Shown here one piece after another: positions 38,201 to 50,377 of a DNA stretch of 64,000 nt (positions are counted from its first letter, which is position 1; every line of letters starts with the position of its first letter). The stretch spans positions 13,120,496 through 13,184,495 of the forward strand of contig OZ024936.1 of assembly GCA_964017235.1 (NCBI GenBank). Reading direction: 5' to 3'. The notes below the pieces were generated by a model, which was not told the origin of the DNA, ran no database searches, and saw only the letters and a list, made by a program, of their open reading frames with translations. A program made the translations under genes and the position numbers. The stretch comes from Sabellastarte sp. h YS-2021. Its lineage: Eukaryota > Annelida > Polychaeta > Sabellida > Sabellidae.

Positions 38201-41200
38201 ATTGATTTTAAATGGGGATTTCGTCGTACATGTGTAGATGCCTTACCCTCGAGTACGCCAATTTTGGTCGTTCCGAGGGACACCAATTTTTTTCCACCAA
38301 TGGATAGAGTGGTCCAGTCTGAGTCTATACAATATAACAGGGTAGGGTCTAAAGACCTTAATTTCGTAGATATGAGCAGAAAGAGTATTTCCCATTGATT
38401 TTAAATGGGGATTTCGTCGTACATGTGTAGATGCCTTACCATCGAGTACGCCAATTTTGGTCGTTCCGAGGGACACCAATTTTTTTCCACCAATGGATAG
38501 AGTGGTCCAGTCTGAGTCTATACAATATAACAGGGTAGGGTCTAAAGACCTTAATTTCGTAGATATGAGCAGAAACAGTATTTCCCATTGATTTTAAATG
38601 GGGATTTCGTCGTACATGTGTAGATGCCTTACCATCGAGTACGCCAATTTTGGTCGTTCTGAGGGACACCAATTTTTTTCCACCAATGGATAGAGTGGTC
38701 CAGTCTGAGTCTATACAATATAGCAGGGTAGGGTCTAAAGACCTTAATTTTGTAGATATGAGCAGAAACAGTATTTCTCATTGATTTTAAATGGGGATTT
38801 TGCCATGCATATACACTAGTACAGCTGCCTTACCATTGAGTACTCCAATTTTGGTCGTTCCGAGGGACACCAATTTTTTTCCACCAATGGATAGAGTGGT
38901 CCAGTCTGAGTCTATACAATATAACAGGGTAGGGTCCAAAGACCTTAATTTTGTAGATATGAGCTGAAACAGTATTTCCCATTGATTTTAAATAGGGATT
39001 TTGCCATGCATATACACTAGTACAGGTGCCTTACCATCGAGTACGCCAATTTTGGTCGTTCCGAGGGACACCAATTTTTTTCCACCAATGGATAGAGTGG
39101 TCCAGTCTGAGTCTATACAATATAACAGGGTAGGGTCTAAAGACCTTAATTTCGTAGATATGAGCAGAAACAGTATTTCCCATTGATTTTAAATGGGGAT
39201 TTCGTCGTACATGTGTAGATGCCTTACCATCCAGTACGCCAATTTTGGTCGTTCCGAGGGACACCAATTTTTTTCCACCAATGGATAGAGTGGTCCAGTC
39301 TGAGTCTATACAATATAACAGGGTAGGGTCCAAAGACCTTAATTTTGTAGATATGAGCAGAAACAGTATTTCTCATTGATTTTAAATGGGGATTTTGCCA
39401 TGCATATACACTAGTACAGCTGCCTTACCATTGAGTACTCCAATTTTGGTCGTTCCGAGGGACACCAATTTTTTTCCACCAATGGATAGAGTGGTCCAGT
39501 CTGAGTCTATACAATATAACAGGGTAGGGTCCAAAGACCTTAATTTTGTAGATATGAGCAGAAACAGTATTTCCCATTGATTTTAAATGGGGATTTTGCC
39601 ATGCATATACACTAGTACAGGTGCCTTACCATCGAGTACGCCAATTTTGGTCGTTCCGAGGGACACCAATTTTTTTCCACCAATGGATAGAGTGGTCCAG
39701 TCTGAGTCTATACAATATAACAGGGTAGGGTGTAAAGACCTTAATTTCGTAGATATGAGCAGAAACAGTATTTCCCATTGATTTTAAATGGGGATTTCGT
39801 CGTACATGTGTAGATGCCTTACCCTCGAGTACGCCAATTTTGGTCGTTCCGAGGGACACCAATTTTTTTCCACCAATGGATAGAGTGGTCCAGTCTGAGT
39901 CTATACAATATAACAGGGTAGGGTCTAAAGACCTTAATTTCGTAGATATGAGCAGAAAGAGTATTTCCCATTGATTTTAAATGGGGATTTCGTCGTACAT
40001 GTGTAGATGCCTTACCATCGAGTACGCCAATTTTGGTCGTTCTGAGGGACACCAATTTTTTTCCACCAATGGATAGAGTGGTCCAGTCTGAGTCTATACA
40101 ATATAACAGGGTAGGGTCTAAAGACCTTAATTTCGTAGATATGAGCAGAAACAGTATTTCCCATTGATTTTAAATGGGGATTTCGTCGTACATGTGTAGA
40201 TGCCTTACCATCGAGTACGCCAATTTTGGTCGTTCTGAGGGACACCAATTTTTTTCCACCAATGGATAGAGTGGTCCAGTCTGAGTCTATACAATATAGC
40301 AGGGTAGGGTCTAAAGACCTTAATTTTGTAGATATGAGCAGAAACAGTATTTCTCATTGATTTTAAATGGGGATTTTGCCATGCATATACACTAGTACAG
40401 CTGCCTTACCATTGAGTACTCCAATTTTGGTCGTTCCGAGGGACACCAATTTTTTTCCACCAATGGATAGAGTGGTCCAGTCTGAGTCTATACAATATAA
40501 CAGGGTAGGGTCCAAAGACCTTAATTTTGTAGATATGAGCTGAAACAGTATTTCCCATTGATTTTAAATAGGGATTTTGCCATGCATATACACTAGTACA
40601 GGTGCCTTACCATCGAGTACGCCAATTTTGGTCGTTCCGAGGGACACCAATTTTTTTCCACCAATGGATAGAGTGGTCCAGTCTGAGTCTATACAATATA
40701 ACAGGGTAGGGTCTAAAGACCTTAATTTCGTAGATATGAGCAGAAACAGTATTTCCCATTGATTTTAAATGGGGATTTCGTCGTACATGTGTAGATGCCT
40801 TACCATCGAGTACGCCAATTTTGGTCGTTCTGAGGGACACCAATTTTTTTCCACCAATGGATAGAGTGGTCCAGTCTGAGTCTATACAATATAACAGGGT
40901 AGGGTCTAAAGACCTTAATTTCGTAGATATGAGCAAAAACAGTATTTCCCATTGATTTTAAATGGGGATTTCGTCGTACATGTGTAGATGCCTTACCATC
41001 GAGTACGCCAATTTTGGTCGTTCCGAGGGACACCAATTTTTTTCCACCGATGGATAGAGTGGTCCAGTCTGAGTCTATACAATATAACAGGGTAGGGTCT
41101 AAAGACCTTAATTTCGTAGATATGAGCAGAAACAGTATTTCCCATTGATTTTAAATGGGGATTTCGTCGTACATGTGTAGATGCCTTACCATCCAGTACG

Positions 41201-43309
41201 CCAATTTTGGTCGTTCCGAGGGACACCAATTTTTTTCCACCAATGGATAGAGTGGTCCAGTCTGAGTCTATACAATATAACAGGGTAGGGTCTAAAGACC
41301 TTAATTTCGTAGATATGAGCAGAAACAGTATTTCCCATTGATTTTAAATGGGGATTTCGTCGTACATGTGTAGATGCCTTACCATCGAGTACGCCAATTT
41401 TGGTCGTTCTGAGGGACACCAATTTTTTTCCACCAATGGATAGAGTGGTCCAGTCTGAGTCTATACAATATAGCAGGGTAGGGTCTAAAGACCTTAATTT
41501 TGTAGATATGAGCAGAAACAGTATTTCTCATTGATTTTAAATGGGGATTTTGCCATGCATATACACTAGTACAGCTGCCTTACCATTGAGTACTCCAATT
41601 TTGGTCGTTCCGAGGGACACCAATTTTTTTCCACCAATGGATAGAGTGGTCCAGTCTGAGTCTATACAATATAACAGGGTAGGGTCCAAAGACCTTAATT
41701 TTGTAGATATGAGCTGAAACAGTATTTCCCATTGATTTTAAATAGGGATTTTGCCATGCATATACACTAGTACAGGTGCCTTACCATCGAGTACGCCAAT
41801 TTTGGTCGTTCCGAGGGACACCAATTTTTTTCCACCAATGGATAGAGTGGTCCAGTCTGAGTCTATACAATATAACAGGGTAGGGTCTAAAGACCTTAAT
41901 TTCGTAGATATGAGCAGAAACAGTATTTCCCATTGATTTTAAATGGGGATTTCGTCGTACATGTGTAGATGCCTTACCATCCAGTACGCCAATTTTGGTC
42001 GTTCCGAGGGACACCAATTTTTTTCCACCAATGGATAGAGTGGTCCAGTCTGAGTCTATACAATATAACAGGGTAGGGTCCAAAGACCTTAATTTTGTAG
42101 ATATGAGCAGAAACAGTATTTCTCATTGATTTTAAATGGGGATTTTGCCATGCATATACACTAGTACAGCTGCCTTACCATTGAGTACTCCAATTTTGGT
42201 CGTTCCGAGGGACACCAATTTTTTTCCACCAATGGATAGAGTGGTCCAGTCTGAGTCTATACAATATAACAGGGTAGGGTCCAAAGACCTTAATTTTGTA
42301 GATATGAGCAGAAACAGTATTTCCCATTGATTTTAAATGGGGATTTTGCCATGCATATACACTAGTACAGGTGCCTTACCATCGAGTACGCCAATTTTGG
42401 TCGTTCCGAGGGACACCAATTTTTTTCCACCAATGGATAGAGTGGTCCAGTCTGAGTCTATACAATATAACAGGGTAGGGTGTAAAGACCTTAATTTCGT
42501 AGATATGAGCAGAAACAGTATTTCCCATTGATTTTAAATGGGGATTTCGTCGTACATGTGTAGATGCCTTACCCTCGAGTACGCCAATTTTGGTCGTTCC
42601 GAGGGACACCAATTTTTTTCCACCAATGGATAGAGTGGTCCAGTCTGAGTCTATACAATATAACAGGGTAGGGTCTAAAGACCTTAATTTCGTAGATATG
42701 AGCAGAAAGAGTATTTCCCATTGATTTTAAATGGGGATTTCGTCGTACATGTGTAGATGCCTTACCATCGAGTACGCCAATTTTGGTCGTTCCGAGGGAC
42801 ACCAATTTTTTTCCACCAATGGATAGAGTGGTCCAGTCTGAGTCTATACAATATAACAGGGTAGGGTCTAAAGACCTTAATTTCGTAGATATGAGCAGAA
42901 ACAGTATTTCCCATTGATTTTAAATGGGGATTTCGTCGTACATGTGTAGATGCCTTACCATCGAGTACGCCAATTTTGGTCGTTCTGAGGGACACCAATT
43001 TTTTTCCACCAATGGATAGAGTGGTCCAGTCTGAGTCTATACAATATAGCAGGGTAGGGTCTAAAGACCTTAATTTTGTAGATATGAGCAGAAACAGTAT
43101 TTCTCATTGATTTTAAATGGGGATTTTGCCATGCATATACACTAGTACAGCTGCCTTACCATTGAGTACTCCAATTTTGGTCGTTCCGAGGGACACCAAT
43201 TTTTTTCCACCAATGGATAGAGTGGTCCAGTCTGAGTCTATACAATATAACAGGGTAGGGTCCAAAGACCTTAATTTTGTAGATATGAGCTGAAACAGTA
43301 TTTCCCATT

Positions 43310-45472
43310 GATTTTAAATAGGGATTTTGCCATGCATATACACTAGTACAGGTGCCTTACCATCGAGTACGCCAATTTTGGTCGTTCCGAGGGACACCAA
43401 TTTTTTTCCACCAATGGATAGAGTGGTCCAGTCTGAGTCTATACAATATAACAGGGTAGGGTCTAAAGACCTTAATTTCGTAGATATGAGCAGAAACAGT
43501 ATTTCCCATTGATTTTAAATGGGGATTTCGTCGTACATGTGTAGATGCCTTACCATCGAGTACGCCAATTTTGGTCGTTCTGAGGGACACCAATTTTTTT
43601 CCACCAATGGATAGAGTGGTCCAGTCTGAGTCTATACAATATAACAGGGTAGGGTCTAAAGACCTTAATTTCGTAGATATGAGCAAAAACAGTATTTCCC
43701 ATTGATTTTAAATGGGGATTTCGTCGTACATGTGTAGATGCCTTACCATCGAGTACGCCAATTTTGGTCGTTCCGAGGGACACCAATTTTTTTCCACCGA
43801 TGGATAGAGTGGTCCAGTCTGAGTCTATACAATATAACAGGGTAGGGTCTAAAGACCTTAATTTCGTAGATATGAGCAGAAACAGTATTTCCCATTGATT
43901 TTAAATGGGGATTTCGTCGTACATGTGTAGATGCCTTACCATCCAGTACGCCAATTTTGGTCGTTCCGAGGGACACCAATTTTTTTCCACCAATGGATAG
44001 AGTGGTCCAGTCTGAGTCTATACAATATAACAGGGTAGGGTCTAAAGAATTTAATTTCGTAGATATGAGCAGAAACAGTATTTCCCATTGATTTTAAATG
44101 GGGATTTTGCCATGCATATACACTAGTACAGGTGCCTTACCATCGAGTACGCCAATTTTGGTCGTTCCGAGGGACACCAATTTTTTTCCACCAATGGATA
44201 GAGTGGTCCAGTCTGAGTCTATACAATATAACAGGGTAGGGTCCAAAGACCTTAATTTTGTAGATATGAGCAGAAACAGTATTTCTCATTGATTTTAAAT
44301 GGGGATTTTGCCATGCATATACACTAGTACAGCTGCCTTACCATTGAGTACTCCAATTTTGGTCGTTCCGAGGGACACCAATTTTTTTCCACCAATGGAT
44401 AGAGTGGTCCAGTCTGAGTCTATACAATATAACAGGGTAGGGTCCAAAGACCTTAATTTTGTAGATATGAGCAGAAACAGTATTTCCCATTGATTTTAAA
44501 TGGGGATTTTGCCATGCATATACACTAGTACAGGTGCCTTACCATCGAGTACGCCAATTTTGGTCGTTCCGAGGGACACCAATTTTTTTCCACCAATGGA
44601 TAGAGTGGTCCAGTCTGAGTCTATACAATATAACAGGGTAGGGTGTAAAGACCTTAATTTCGTAGATATGAGCAGAAACAGTATTTCCCATTGATTTTAA
44701 ATGGGGATTTCGTCGTACATGTGTAGATGCCTTACCCTCGAGTACGCCAATTTTGGTCGTTCCGAGGGACACCAATTTTTTTCCACCAATGGATAGAGTG
44801 GTCCAGTCTGAGTCTATACAATATAACAGGGTAGGGTCTAAAGACCTTAATTTCGTAGATATGAGCAGAAAGAGTATTTCCCATTGATTTTAAATGGGGA
44901 TTTCGTCGTACATGTGTAGATGCCTTACCATCGAGTACGCCAATTTTGGTCGTTCCGAGGGACACCAATTTTTTTCCACCAATGGATAGAGTGGTCCAGT
45001 CTGAGTCTATACAATATAACAGGGTAGGGTCTAAAGACCTTAATTTCGTAGATATGAGCAGAAACAGTATTTCCCATTGATTTTAAATGGGGATTTCGTC
45101 GTACATGTGTAGATGCCTTACCATCGAGTACGCCAATTTTGGTCGTTCTGAGGGACACCAATTTTTTTCCACCAATGGATAGAGTGGTCCAGTCTGAGTC
45201 TATACAATATAGCAGGGTAGGGTCTAAAGACCTTAATTTTGTAGATATGAGCAGAAACAGTATTTCTCATTGATTTTAAATGGGGATTTTGCCATGCATA
45301 TACACTAGTACAGCTGCCTTACCATTGAGTACTCCAATTTTGGTCGTTCCGAGGGACACCAATTTTTTTCCACCAATGGATAGAGTGGTCCAGTCTGAGT
45401 CTATACAATATAACAGGGTAGGGTCCAAAGACCTTAATTTTGTAGATATGAGCTGAAACAGTATTTCCCATT
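43310..45472 (+). repeat. 11-mer HOR variant (2163 bp)
   Basis: Order: M1; S with tctgag and gagcaaaaac; S with ccaccgatgg; S with accatccag and gaattt; L with gtccaaag and ttctcatt; cagctg L; gtgtaaag L; accctcgag S; M6; M7; M8. This is 5 L plus 6 S. It looks like a fusion of the start of the 6-mer, a gaattt segment as in the 22-mer domain, and the end of the 8-mer (inference from allele order). Confidence 0.82.
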
Positions 45473-48407
45473 GATTTTAAATAGGGATTTTGCCATGCAT
45501 ATACACTAGTACAGGTGCCTTACCATCGAGTACGCCAATTTTGGTCGTTCCGAGGGACACCAATTTTTTTCCACCAATGGATAGAGTGGTCCAGTCTGAG
45601 TCTATACAATATAACAGGGTAGGGTCTAAAGACCTTAATTTCGTAGATATGAGCAGAAACAGTATTTCCCATTGATTTTAAATGGGGATTTCGTCGTACA
45701 TGTGTAGATGCCTTACCATCGAGTACGCCAATTTTGGTCGTTCTGAGGGACACCAATTTTTTTCCACCAATGGATAGAGTGGTCCAGTCTGAGTCTATAC
45801 AATATAACAGGGTAGGGTCTAAAGACCTTAATTTCGTAGATATGAGCAAAAACAGTATTTCCCATTGATTTTAAATGGGGATTTCGTCGTACATGTGTAG
45901 ATGCCTTACCATCGAGTACGCCAATTTTGGTCGTTCCGAGGGACACCAATTTTTTTCCACCGATGGATAGAGTGGTCCAGTCTGAGTCTATACAATATAA
46001 CAGGGTAGGGTCTAAAGACCTTAATTTCGTAGATATGAGCAGAAACAGTATTTCCCATTGATTTTAAATGGGGATTTCGTCGTACATGTGTAGATGCCTT
46101 ACCATCCAGTACGCCAATTTTGGTCGTTCCGAGGGACACCAATTTTTTTCCACCAATGGATAGAGTGGTCCAGTCTGAGTCTATACAATATAACAGGGTA
46201 GGGTCTAAAGAATTTAATTTCGTAGATATGAGCAGAAACAGTATTTCCCATTGATTTTAAATGGGGATTTTGCCATGCATATACACTAGTACAGGTGCCT
46301 TACCATCGAGTACGCCAATTTTGGTCGTTCCGAGGGACACCAATTTTTTTCCACCAATGGATAGAGTGGTCCAGTCTGAGTCTATACAATATAACAGGGT
46401 AGGGTCCAAAGACCTTAATTTTGTAGATATGAGCAGAAACAGTATTTCTCATTGATTTTAAATGGGGATTTTGCCATGCATATACACTAGTACAGCTGCC
46501 TTACCATTGAGTACTCCAATTTTGGTCGTTCCGAGGGACACCAATTTTTTTCCACCAATGGATAGAGTGGTCCAGTCTGAGTCTATACAATATAACAGGG
46601 TAGGGTCCAAAGACCTTAATTTTGTAGATATGAGCAGAAACAGTATTTCCCATTGATTTTAAATGGGGATTTTGCCATGCATATACACTAGTACAGGTGC
46701 CTTACCATCGAGTACGCCAATTTTGGTCGTTCCGAGGGACACCAATTTTTTTCCACCAATGGATAGAGTGGTCCAGTCTGAGTCTATACAATATAACAGG
46801 GTAGGGTGTAAAGACCTTAATTTCGTAGATATGAGCAGAAACAGTATTTCCCATTTATTTTAAATGGGGATTTCGTCGTACATGTGTAGATGCCTTACCC
46901 TCGAGTACGCCAATTTTGGTCGTTCCGAGGGACACCAATTTTTTTCCACCAATGGATAGAGTGGTCCAGTCTGAGTCTATACAATATAACAGGGTAGGGT
47001 CTAAAGACCTTAATTTCGTAGATATGAGCAGAAAGAGTATTTCCCATTGATTTTAAATGGGGATTTCGTCGTACATGTGTAGATGCCTTACCATCGAGTA
47101 CGCCAATTTTGGTCGTTCCGAGGGACACCAATTTTTTTCCACCAATGGATAGAGTGGTCCAGTCTGAGTCTATACAATATAGCAGGGTAGGTTCTAAAGA
47201 CCTTAATTTCGTAGATATGAGCAAAAACAGTATTTCCCATTGATTTTAAATGGGGATTTCGTCGTACATGTGTAGATGCCTTACCATCGAGTACGCCAAT
47301 TTTGGTCGTTCCGAGGGACACCAATTTTTTTCCACCAATGGATAGAGTGGTCCAGTCTGAGTCTATACAATATAACAGGGTAGGGTCTAAAGACCTTAAT
47401 TTCGTAGATATGAGCAGAAACAGTATTTCCCATTGATTTTAAATGGGGATTTCGTCGTACATGTGTAGATGCCTTACCATCGAGTACGCCAATTTTGGTC
47501 GTTCTGAGGGACACCAATTTTTTTCCACCAATGGATAGAGTGGTCCAGTCTGAGTCTATACAATATAACAGGGTAGGGTCTAAAGACCTTAATTTCGTAG
47601 ATATGAGCAAAAACAGTATTTCCCATTGATTTTAAATGGGGATTTCGTCGTACATGTGTAGATGCCTTACCATCGAGTACGCCAATTTTGGTCGTTCCGA
47701 GGGACACCAATTTTTTTCCACCGATGGATAGAGTGGTCCAGTCTGAGTCTATACAATATAACAGGGTAGGGTCTAAAGACCTTAATTTCGTAGATATGAG
47801 CAGAAACAGTATTTCCCATTGATTTTAAATGGGGATTTCGTCGTACATGTGTAGATGCCTTACCATCCAGTACGCCAATTTTGGTCGTTCCGAGGGACAC
47901 CAATTTTTTTCCACCAATGGATAGAGTGGTCCAGTCTGAGTCTATACAATATAACAGGGTAGGGTCTAAAGACCTTAATTTCGTAGATATGAGCAGAAAC
48001 AGTATTTCCCATTGATTTTAAATGGGGATTTCGTCGTACATGTGTAGATGCCTTACCATCGAGTACGCCAATTTTGGTCGTTCTGAGGGACACCAATTTT
48101 TTTCCACCAATGGATAGAGTGGTCCAGTCTGAGTCTATACAATATAGCAGGGTAGGGTCTAAAGACCTTAATTTTGTAGATATGAGCAGAAACAGTATTT
48201 CTCATTGATTTTAAATGGGGATTTTGCCATGCATATACACTAGTACAGCTGCCTTACCATTGAGTACTCCAATTTTGGTCGTTCCGAGGGACACCAATTT
48301 TTTTCCACCAATGGATAGAGTGGTCCAGTCTGAGTCTATACAATATAACAGGGTAGGGTCCAAAGACCTTAATTTTGTAGATATGAGCTGAAACAGTATT
48401 TCCCATT
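45473..48407 (+). repeat. 15-mer HOR variant (2935 bp)
   Basis: The first seven monomers follow the 11-mer at 43310. After the accctcgag S (46862), the unit continues with an S having atatagcag and gttctaaag, then S monomers with tctgag plus gagcaaaaac, with ccaccgatgg and with accatccag, before ending in M7 and M8. In total there are 5 L and 10 S. Private changes are catttatttt at the end of the L at 46655 (around 46856) and gttctaaag near 47192. Confidence 0.82.
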
Positions 48408-50377
48408 GATTTTAAATAGGGATTTTGCCATGCATATACACTAGTACAGGTGCCTTACCATCGAGTACGCCAATTTTGGTCGTTCCGAGGGACACCAATT
48501 TTTTTCCACCAATGGATAGAGTGGTCCAGTCTGAGTCTATACAATATAACAGGGTAGGGTCTAAAGACCTTAATTTCGTAGATATGAGCAGAAACAGTAT
48601 TTCCCATTGATTTTAAATGGGGATTTCGTCGTACATGTGTAGATGCCTTACCATCCAGTACGCCAATTTTGGTCGTTCCGAGGGACACCAATTTTTTTCC
48701 ACCAATGGATAGAGTGGTCCAGTCTGAGTCTATACAATATAACAGGGTAGGGTCCAAAGACCTTAATTTTGTAGATATGAGCAGAAACAGTATTTCTCAT
48801 TGATTTTAAATGGGGATTTTGCCATGCATATACACTAGTACAGCTGCCTTACCATTGAGTACTCCAATTTTGGTCGTTCCGAGGGACACCAATTTTTTTC
48901 CACCAATGGATAGAGTGGTCCAGTCTGAGTCTATACAATATAACAGGGTAGGGTCCAAAGACCTTAATTTTGTAGATATGAGCAGAAACAGTATTTCCCA
49001 TTGATTTTAAATGGGGATTTTGCCATGCATATACACTAGTACAGGTGCCTTACCATCGAGTACGCCAATTTTGGTCGTTCCGAGGGACACCAATTTTTTT
49101 CCACCAATGGATAGAGTGGTCCAGTCTGAGTCTATACAATATAACAGGGTAGGGTGTAAAGACCTTAATTTCGTAGATATGAGCAGAAACAGTATTTCCC
49201 ATTGATTTTAAATGGGGATTTCGTCGTACATGTGTAGATGCCTTACCCTCGAGTACGCCAATTTTGGTCGTTCCGAGGGACACCAATTTTTTTCCACCAA
49301 TGGATAGAGTGGTCCAGTCTGAGTCTATACAATATAACAGGGTAGGGTCTAAAGACCTTAATTTCGTAGATATGAGCAGAAAGAGTATTTCCCATTGATT
49401 TTAAATGGGGATTTCGTCGTACATGTGTAGATGCCTTACCATCGAGTACGCCAATTTTGGACGTTCCGAGGGACACCAATTTTTTTCCACCAATGGATAG
49501 AGTGGTCCAGTCTGAGTCTATACAATATAACAGGGTAGGGTCTAAAGACCTTAATTTCGTAGATATGAGCAGAAACAGTATTTCCCATTGATTTTAAATG
49601 GGGATTTCGTCGTACATGTGTAGATGCCTTACCATCGAGTACGCCAATTTTGGTCGTTCTGAGGGACACCAATTTTTTTCCACCAATGGATAGAGTGGTC
49701 CAGTCTGAGTCTATACAATATAGCAGGGTAGGGTCTAAAGACCTTAATTTTGTAGATATGAGCAGAAACAGTATTTCTCATTGATTTTAAATGGGGATTT
49801 TGCCATGCATATACACTAGTACAGCTGCCTTACCATTGAGTACTCCAATTTTGGTCGTTCCGAGGGACACCAATTTTTTTCCACCAATGGATAGAGTGGT
49901 CCAGTCTGAGTCTATACAATATAACAGGGTAGGGTCCAAAGACCTTAATTTTGTAGATATGAGCTGAAACAGTATTTCCCATTGATTTTAAATAGGGATT
50001 TTGCCATGCATATACACTAGTACAGGTGCCTTACCATCGAGTACGCCAATTTTGGTCGTTCCGAGGGACACCAATTTTTTTCCACCAATGGATAGAGTGG
50101 TCCAGTCTGAGTCTATACAATATAACAGGGTAGGGTCTAAAGACCTTAATTTCGTAGATATGAGCAGAAACAGTATTTCCCATTGATTTTAAATGGGGAT
50201 TTCGTCGTACATGTGTAGATGCCTTACCATCGAGTACGCCAATTTTGGTCGTTCTGAGGGACACCAATTTTTTTCCACCAATGGATAGAGTGGTCCAGTC
50301 TGAGTCTATACAATATAACAGGGTAGGGTCTAAAGACCTTAATTTCGTAGATATGAGCAAAAACAGTATTTCCCATT

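Larger units (their letters stand above)
22259..49983 (+). repeat. 8-monomer HOR domain (1576-bp unit and derivatives)
   Basis: Successive M1 monomers (taaataggg start after a gagctgaaac monomer) begin at 22259, 24221, 25797, 27574, 29150, 30324, 31900, 33476, 36234, 37408, 38984, 40560, 41734, 43310, 45473, 48408 and 49984. The intervals are 1962, 1576, 1777, 1576, 1174, 1576, 1576, 2758, 1174, 1576, 1576, 1174, 1576, 2163, 2935 and 1576 bp. All are sums of 193 and 201, so the domain is a set of 8-monomer units with 6-, 10-, 11- and 15-monomer variants. The 1777 interval is 1576 plus one extra 201-bp monomer. The 2758 interval is 1576 plus a unit lacking two monomers. Confidence 0.9.
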
